From Duganella aceris (GTDB lineage: Bacteria; Pseudomonadota; Gammaproteobacteria; Burkholderiales; Burkholderiaceae_D): a DNA stretch of 64,000 bases. Location of the stretch: contig NZ_JAADJT010000012.1 of NCBI RefSeq assembly GCF_011090165.1, positions 186,001 to 250,000 of the forward strand, read 5' to 3'. A program made the position numbers and the translations under genes. The notes beneath the pieces were generated by a model, which saw nothing but the letters and a program-made list of their open reading frames with translations, searched no databases and had not been told where the DNA came from. This document shows positions 60,068 through 64,000 of this stretch, in pieces (the stretch's first letter is position 1; each line of letters opens with the position of its first letter).

Positions 60068-63000
60068 TCGTCTTCTTCTCCGTGAGTCGCGCTGGCGTAA
60101 AGCGCGATGATATCCTTTGATAGATGGATCAGGTCTTCGTCGTCCTCGTGACCGCCGAATGGATCGGCGCCGGCGAGTTCGGCCGACACCAGTTGCTCGT
60201 CTTCCTCATGTCCCGGCGCCGGCGCGGCGGCTGGGGCGTTATTAAACGGCTCCCATTTTTCTTCGCCGATCTGCAAGACCAGATTGTCCGCCGACGGCAG
60301 ATCGACACGCGGCATGCGCCCGTCTTCGCCGATCACGCCTTGTTGCAGCACCTTGCCAAGCTTGTCGACGATTTTGAAAGGCTGCTTGGCCACACGCGCA
60401 AGCGACGCCAGTTCATCCGCGCCCGCAAACGCGAAGCGCAGGCTATGCGGTCCGACGTCGCTGATGAACGGCGCGGGGATCGTCTGGAGTTGATCGGGCA
60501 AAGCCGGCAGACTCGCCGCCGCGCTGCCTCCGCCATCGAACACGTGCTGTCCGCCCTTGACTGTGAAGTTGCCGGGGCAGGCGAAGGTGATGTCGCCGCC
60601 CTCCAGCGTGATCGACGACTGGCCGGCTTGCAGCACGATCTTCTGGCTGGCCTTGATCTCGATGCTGTCGTTGACCGAGATGACCTTGATCGATTTGTCG
60701 GCCAGGATCTCCAGCTGGGCGGTGTGCGCCTGCAGCGACACCGGGCCGTTGGCAGCGATCGCCTGGATGCCGCCGGCGTGGCTGAAGTAGCCGGCCGCAT
60801 TGGCCGCCACCGACGACAGCGTGTACGCCGCCGTCATGTGCACGTCTCCCTGCGTGGTCCAGTGCAGGTGCTGGCCGGCGAACAGCACCGTCGATGCCGG
60901 CGTGGCCCAGTTGATGCCGGCCGGCGCGTCCATCAGCACCAGCGCGTCGGCGAATTTTTCCACCGGCTGTTCGGCGTCCAGCTCGCGCGCACCGCTTTGC
61001 GCCTTGGCCGCCTGCTGGCCGTTGACCGCGCCGTCATGCTTGCCTTTTTCCTTGGGATCGAGACGGGCGATCATGTCCTGCTGCGCCTTGGCCGCTTCCG
61101 CGCTGCTGAGCGCTTTCTGCTCCAGCGCGGCGTTGCCCATGCTCTTGCCCAGTTCCTCGGCCGATTTCAGCGAGGCCAGTGATTCCGCCGCGTCCATCTG
61201 CGTCGACGTGACGCCGCTGCCTTCGGCCGCGCGCGTGCTGGTGGTCAGCAGCACGCCTTCGCCGCCCCGTAGCACGCTCCAGGCGTCGGTGCGCAGTTCG
61301 AAGCCGCTGCCGCGGTACGTGCCGCGCTGCGCGGAGGAGGGCGCTTGCTGGATCAGGTAGCCGAGATTGAGCTGCGTCGCGGCGCTACTGGTGGCCAGCC
61401 GCGTGCGAACCTGGCCCGGCGTGTCGTCCAGCTGCCATTGGTTGTAGCCGCCGCCGTCGAAGTTGTGGCTGTGGATGCCGGACAGCGTGCCGGCATGGTT
61501 GGCGCCCGAGTCCTCGCCGGCCGCATACGGCGGCAGGTCGGAGCCGGTGTACAGCTGCGCCACCACCAGCGGCCGGTCCATGTCGTGATCGATGAAGTCG
61601 ACCAGCACTTCGGTGCCGATGCGCGGCGTGAACTGCGAGCCCCAGTTCGGACCCGCCAGCGCTTCGGCCACGCGCACCCAGGTGCCGCTGCTGTCGTCGC
61701 CGGGCGCGCTGCCCTTGGCGTCGGTGTCGTGCGCGATGCCGCCGCTGTTGGCGCCCTGGCCGCGCTGCCAGGCGAATTGGATCCGCACCTGGTGGTCGCG
61801 GGTGGTGGTGGCGACGTTGTCGCCGGCGCCGACGATGATGGCGGTCTGCGGTCCGAGCGCGGTGGCGGTCTGCGGCGCGGCCGTGGCGCGCGGAACGATG
61901 GCGACGCTGTCGCGCACGCAGCCGAAGCGGTTGCGGTAGGTGCCCGGCTCCAGCGCGGTGAACAGGTTGGTGACGCCGGTCAGTACGTTGTTGCGCGCTT
62001 CGTGGCTGACCCACAGCACGGTGAAGCGGTTGTCGCCTTCGGCGTAGCGTTCGTGCTGGGTCAGCGCGAAGGCGTGGCCGGCGGCCAGCTGGCGCACCGC
62101 GCCCGCGCCTTCGAAGATTTTATTGTCCAACTCCAGCGCTTGCAGCATCAACTGGCTGGCCTGGTCAGGTTCGCCGCTGGCGCTGGCGATGCGTTCGCCG
62201 CCGCCGTCGTAGATGGTCAGCGACGGCAGCTCGCCCGCGTCCAGCGACGATTGCTGTTCGGCGCCGGGCGCCAGCAATTGCGCCGGTTCCCAACTGCTGA
62301 TGCCGACCGCGTTGGCCTGCACCTGTCGCCGCGCGTTGAACTGGTCGATCGCGTCGGCGCTGTCGGTGGCGCGCACGCCGTGGAAGCGGATGTCGGCGCC
62401 GCCCGGCGTATCGGGCGCCACGGCCTTGCTGTCGAAGATCACCAGCTTGTGCCTAGCCTGGCCGTCGCCGCCTTGCTGCTCGTCGTCCGGCTGGTCGTGC
62501 TCGAAGCGCCAGCTCAGGCCTTCGGAGGCCAGCAGGCGCTGGAAGAATTCCAGGTCGCTTTCGCGGTACTGGGTGCAGATGGCGCGAGGCGTCAGCGTTT
62601 GCGTAACGTCGAATTCAAAGCGCAGTTGCGGATAGTCGGCCAGCAGCTCGGTGACGATGTCCTGCGCGTTCTTGTCCTGGAAGATATAACTGTCGCGGCG
62701 CAGCCGCAGCAGCGCCAGCGCCGGTTCCAGCAGCAGCCGATAGCGCGCCGTGCCGCCGTCGGCGCCCAGCCACGCGGCCTCGGTGCAGATGCCGTGCCAC
62801 GCGCGGCGCGAGCCGTCGGCTTGCAGCAGCGTGATGGTCAGCTCTTCGCCGATAAACAGGTTCAGATCGAGGTCGGTCGAGGTGCTGAGCGCGTCGACTT
62901 CGAACGCATACAGTTCGTTGACCGCTTCGCGCCCGGAATAGCGTTCGGCCATCAGCGCTTCCGGCAGCGACGAGTCCTGCGCGCTGGCCAGCGTGAGCAG

Positions 63001-63069
63001 GCGCGCGTGCTGGCTCAAGCCGGTGCCGAACAGCCCCAGCGCCGATGGAATCAGCGAGGCGATATCCAT
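60064..63069 (-). CDS. vgrG: T6SS spike protein VgrG with C-terminal acidic extension
   Basis: 1001 residues. The gp27/gp5-like spike head is at the N-terminus (RYSGREAVNELYAFEVDALS, AICTQYRESDLEFFQRLLASEGLSWRFEH). The OB/gp5 core follows (VRIQFAWQRGQ, WVRVAEALAGPNWGSQFTPRIGTEVLVDFIDHDMDRPLVVAQLYTG), then a DUF2345-type beta region (SIKVISVNDSIEIKASQKIVLQAGQSSITLEGGDITFACPGNFTVKGG) ending near 850. The last 150 residues are a separate extension with acidic clusters (GHEEDEQ, HEDDED, HGEEDE) and no toxin motif. The start overlaps the tssL stop by one base. Confidence 0.93.
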   Translation of the reverse strand: MDIASLIPSALGLFGTGLSQHARLLTLASAQDSSLPEALMAERYSGREAVNELYAFEVDALSTSTDLDLNLFIGEELTITLLQADGSRRAWHGICTEAAWLGADGGTARYRLLLEPALALLRLRRDSYIFQDKNAQDIVTELLADYPQLRFEFDVTQTLTPRAICTQYRESDLEFFQRLLASEGLSWRFEHDQPDDEQQGGDGQARHKLVIFDSKAVAPDTPGGADIRFHGVRATDSADAIDQFNARRQVQANAVGISSWEPAQLLAPGAEQQSSLDAGELPSLTIYDGGGERIASASGEPDQASQLMLQALELDNKIFEGAGAVRQLAAGHAFALTQHERYAEGDNRFTVLWVSHEARNNVLTGVTNLFTALEPGTYRNRFGCVRDSVAIVPRATAAPQTATALGPQTAIIVGAGDNVATTTRDHQVRIQFAWQRGQGANSGGIAHDTDAKGSAPGDDSSGTWVRVAEALAGPNWGSQFTPRIGTEVLVDFIDHDMDRPLVVAQLYTGSDLPPYAAGEDSGANHAGTLSGIHSHNFDGGGYNQWQLDDTPGQVRTRLATSSAATQLNLGYLIQQAPSSAQRGTYRGSGFELRTDAWSVLRGGEGVLLTTSTRAAEGSGVTSTQMDAAESLASLKSAEELGKSMGNAALEQKALSSAEAAKAQQDMIARLDPKEKGKHDGAVNGQQAAKAQSGARELDAEQPVEKFADALVLMDAPAGINWATPASTVLFAGQHLHWTTQGDVHMTAAYTLSSVAANAAGYFSHAGGIQAIAANGPVSLQAHTAQLEILADKSIKVISVNDSIEIKASQKIVLQAGQSSITLEGGDITFACPGNFTVKGGQHVFDGGGSAAASLPALPDQLQTIPAPFISDVGPHSLRFAFAGADELASLARVAKQPFKIVDKLGKVLQQGVIGEDGRMPRVDLPSADNLVLQIGEEKWEPFNNAPAAAPAPGHEEDEQLVSAELAGADPFGGHEDDEDLIHLSKDIIALYASATHGEEDE
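60548..61358 (-). repeat. Parent copy of the vgrG 3' segment repeated at 54642-55450 and 56962-57130
   Basis: Three direct copies on the same strand. The long copy at 54642-55450 lines up with 60550-61358 almost without gaps (constant offset of about 5908). The short copy at 56962-57130 matches 60548-60716. Both break off on the left at the end of the FTVKGG strand and on the right at points inside vgrG that directly follow the stop codon of another gene. Such repeats allow homologous exchange of VgrG tips. Confidence 0.85.
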
Positions 63070-63833
63070 TACGGCAGCGTGATGGTCAGGTTGGCCTGGC
63101 GCGGCGCCAGCTTGACCACGTCGTTATAGGCGGCGATGCGTTCCTCGGTGCCGTGGCCCAGGGAGGTGCGCAGGCCGATGTAGCCCAGCACGCAAATTAG
63201 GCCGAACACGGAGCACAGCACCCACACCGGCAAATCGCTGCGCAGCTTGTGGACAATCTGGTCGGGCCGCTCCGCATGCGGCGCGAAGCCGCCGCGCTTG
63301 CCCTTCATGTTGGCGATTTCGTCGCCCAGGCGCGCGGTCAGATAGTTGAGCTTTTCCGAGCCTTCCAATATATAGCGGCCCTGGAAGCCGAGCAGCAGGC
63401 ACATATGGAACACCTCCAGCGCCTGCAAGTGCGCGCTGCCGCGCGCGCGCAGCGCTTCCAGCCGGTGGAAAAAGTTCTCGCCGGCCAGCTGTTCGCCGAA
63501 CAGCACCAGTTGCAGCGGGCGGCGTTCCCACGCGTCGCGGATCGGGAAGGTCGAGCGCAGGATGATCTCGTCGACCGCCGCGCAGAACGCGTACTTGGCG
63601 GCGTCGATGTCGTCCGGCGAGGCGCCGTGCTTGCGCGCGCCGCGTCCGAAATCGTCGAGGAACTGCGTCATCTTGTTGGCGAATTCGGCGTTCTCCTGCG
63701 GGCCGCTGCCGTTCTTCAGCATGAACAGCGCGTAGAAGCCGTCGTACATCAGGTCGAGCAGGGTTTGCGGGGCGTTGCTGGCGGCTGCCGCCGGTGCGGC
63801 GCCCATCAATGAAGGTGCGGTTACGGTATTCAT
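63069..63833 (-). CDS. tssL: T6SS inner-membrane protein TssL (DotU/IcmH)
   Basis: 254 residues. TLLDLMYDGFYALFMLKNG, DAAKYAFCAAVDEIILRSTF, LVLFGEQLAGENFFHRLEALR and ALEVFHMCLLLGFQGRYI are the DotU cytoplasmic domain. A single C-terminal membrane helix (PVWVLCSVFGLICVLGYIGL) and a short periplasmic tail follow, with no OmpA peptidoglycan domain. TssL forms the membrane complex with TssM/TssJ and contacts TssK. It lies between tssK and vgrG. Confidence 0.94.
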   Translation of the reverse strand: MNTVTAPSLMGAAPAAAASNAPQTLLDLMYDGFYALFMLKNGSGPQENAEFANKMTQFLDDFGRGARKHGASPDDIDAAKYAFCAAVDEIILRSTFPIRDAWERRPLQLVLFGEQLAGENFFHRLEALRARGSAHLQALEVFHMCLLLGFQGRYILEGSEKLNYLTARLGDEIANMKGKRGGFAPHAERPDQIVHKLRSDLPVWVLCSVFGLICVLGYIGLRTSLGHGTEERIAAYNDVVKLAPRQANLTITLP

Positions 63834-63849
63834 GTCGTTGAGCCTCGGT

Positions 63850-64000
63850 TCAGGATGTGACGGCGACCAGTTCCAGCTTCAGGTCGTGCATGCCGCCAGG
63901 GACATAGATGGAGATCGATTGCGCTTGCAGCATGCGCTCGTACATCTGGCCTTTGGCCTCGATGGCGAAGTACACCGCGTCCGGCCGCACCGGCACGGCG
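63850..64000 (-). CDS. tssK: T6SS baseplate protein TssK, C-terminal end only
   Basis: The frame enters from the right edge and encodes the last 49 residues: AVPVRPDAVYFAIEAKGQMYERMLQAQSISIYVPGGMHDLKLELVAVTS in outline, ending at TGA 63850-63852. DAVYFAIE...W/Y...SISIYVP is the conserved TssK C-terminus, which binds the TssL/TssM membrane complex. The gene order tssK-tssL agrees. The 5' part lies outside the window. Confidence 0.85.
   Translation of the reverse strand, partial: AVPVRPDAVYFAIEAKGQMYERMLQAQSISIYVPGGMHDLKLELVAVTS

Overview
The window is GC-rich, with tightly packed genes and many 1-4 bp start/stop overlaps. Its gene content (ETF-ubiquinone oxidoreductase, succinyl-CoA:3-ketoacid CoA-transferase, HAF-repeat protein, TPR glycosyltransferases beside flagellin, type VI secretion) suggests a betaproteobacterium, most likely Oxalobacteraceae (Massilia/Duganella/Janthinobacterium-like). 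That placement is inference from gene content; no rRNA or other phylogenetic marker is present.

Layout. (1) 1-6957: the 3' part of a degenerate EAL protein, a secreted TonB-C-like protein, a small secreted protein, a Tat/lipoprotein-type DUF882 (MepK-like) peptidase, a polar amino-acid ABC binding protein plus permease without an ATPase, and a PAS-PAS-GGDEF-EAL protein. (2) 6954-45556: one almost complete flagellar locus. Leftward array I (17007 to 6954) is flgBCDEFGHIJKL plus a flagellin-like lafW-type gene. flgA lies alone on the + strand. Leftward array II (32001 to 17875) is fliE-F-G-H-I-J, fliD-S-T-K-L, a sigma28 gene, motA, motB, flgM, flgN and a stand-alone muramidase. The rightward array (32572 to 38889) is fliM-N-P-Q-R, flhB, flhA. 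Flagellin (42187-43074) has a recognisable sigma28 promoter and a terminator; a second FliK-like gene and two paralogous TPR-glycosyltransferases surround it. The order fliD-fliS-fliT-fliK-fliL-sigma28-motA-motB is that of the lateral/Flag-2 lafBCDEFSTU operon, so I read this as a secondary (lateral-type) flagellar system. No lafK, fliO, flhF/flhG or chemotaxis gene is visible, and FliM lacks the CheY-binding N-terminus.

(3) 45537-50334: housekeeping metabolism: ETF-QO, an SDR oxidoreductase, a dRS3-like inverted repeat, a PAS-LuxR regulator and the two CoA-transferase subunits, ending in a clear intrinsic terminator.

(4) 50383-64000: accessory region on the minus strand, read from right to left: the end of tssK, tssL, a vgrG with a long C-terminal extension, a periplasmic protein, a LysM/CHAP-like cell-wall effector, and its probable lipoprotein partner. 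These are followed by two displaced C-terminal pieces of vgrG. One still carries an unknown effector-like domain and the other has lost its effector; each is followed by a related immunity-like gene. Beyond them lie a gene remnant, a secreted protein, a gene broken by a 5-bp tandem duplication, a paralogue of the lipoprotein, and a HAF-repeat protein. This resembles a VgrG tip-cassette array that accumulates old effector/immunity modules.
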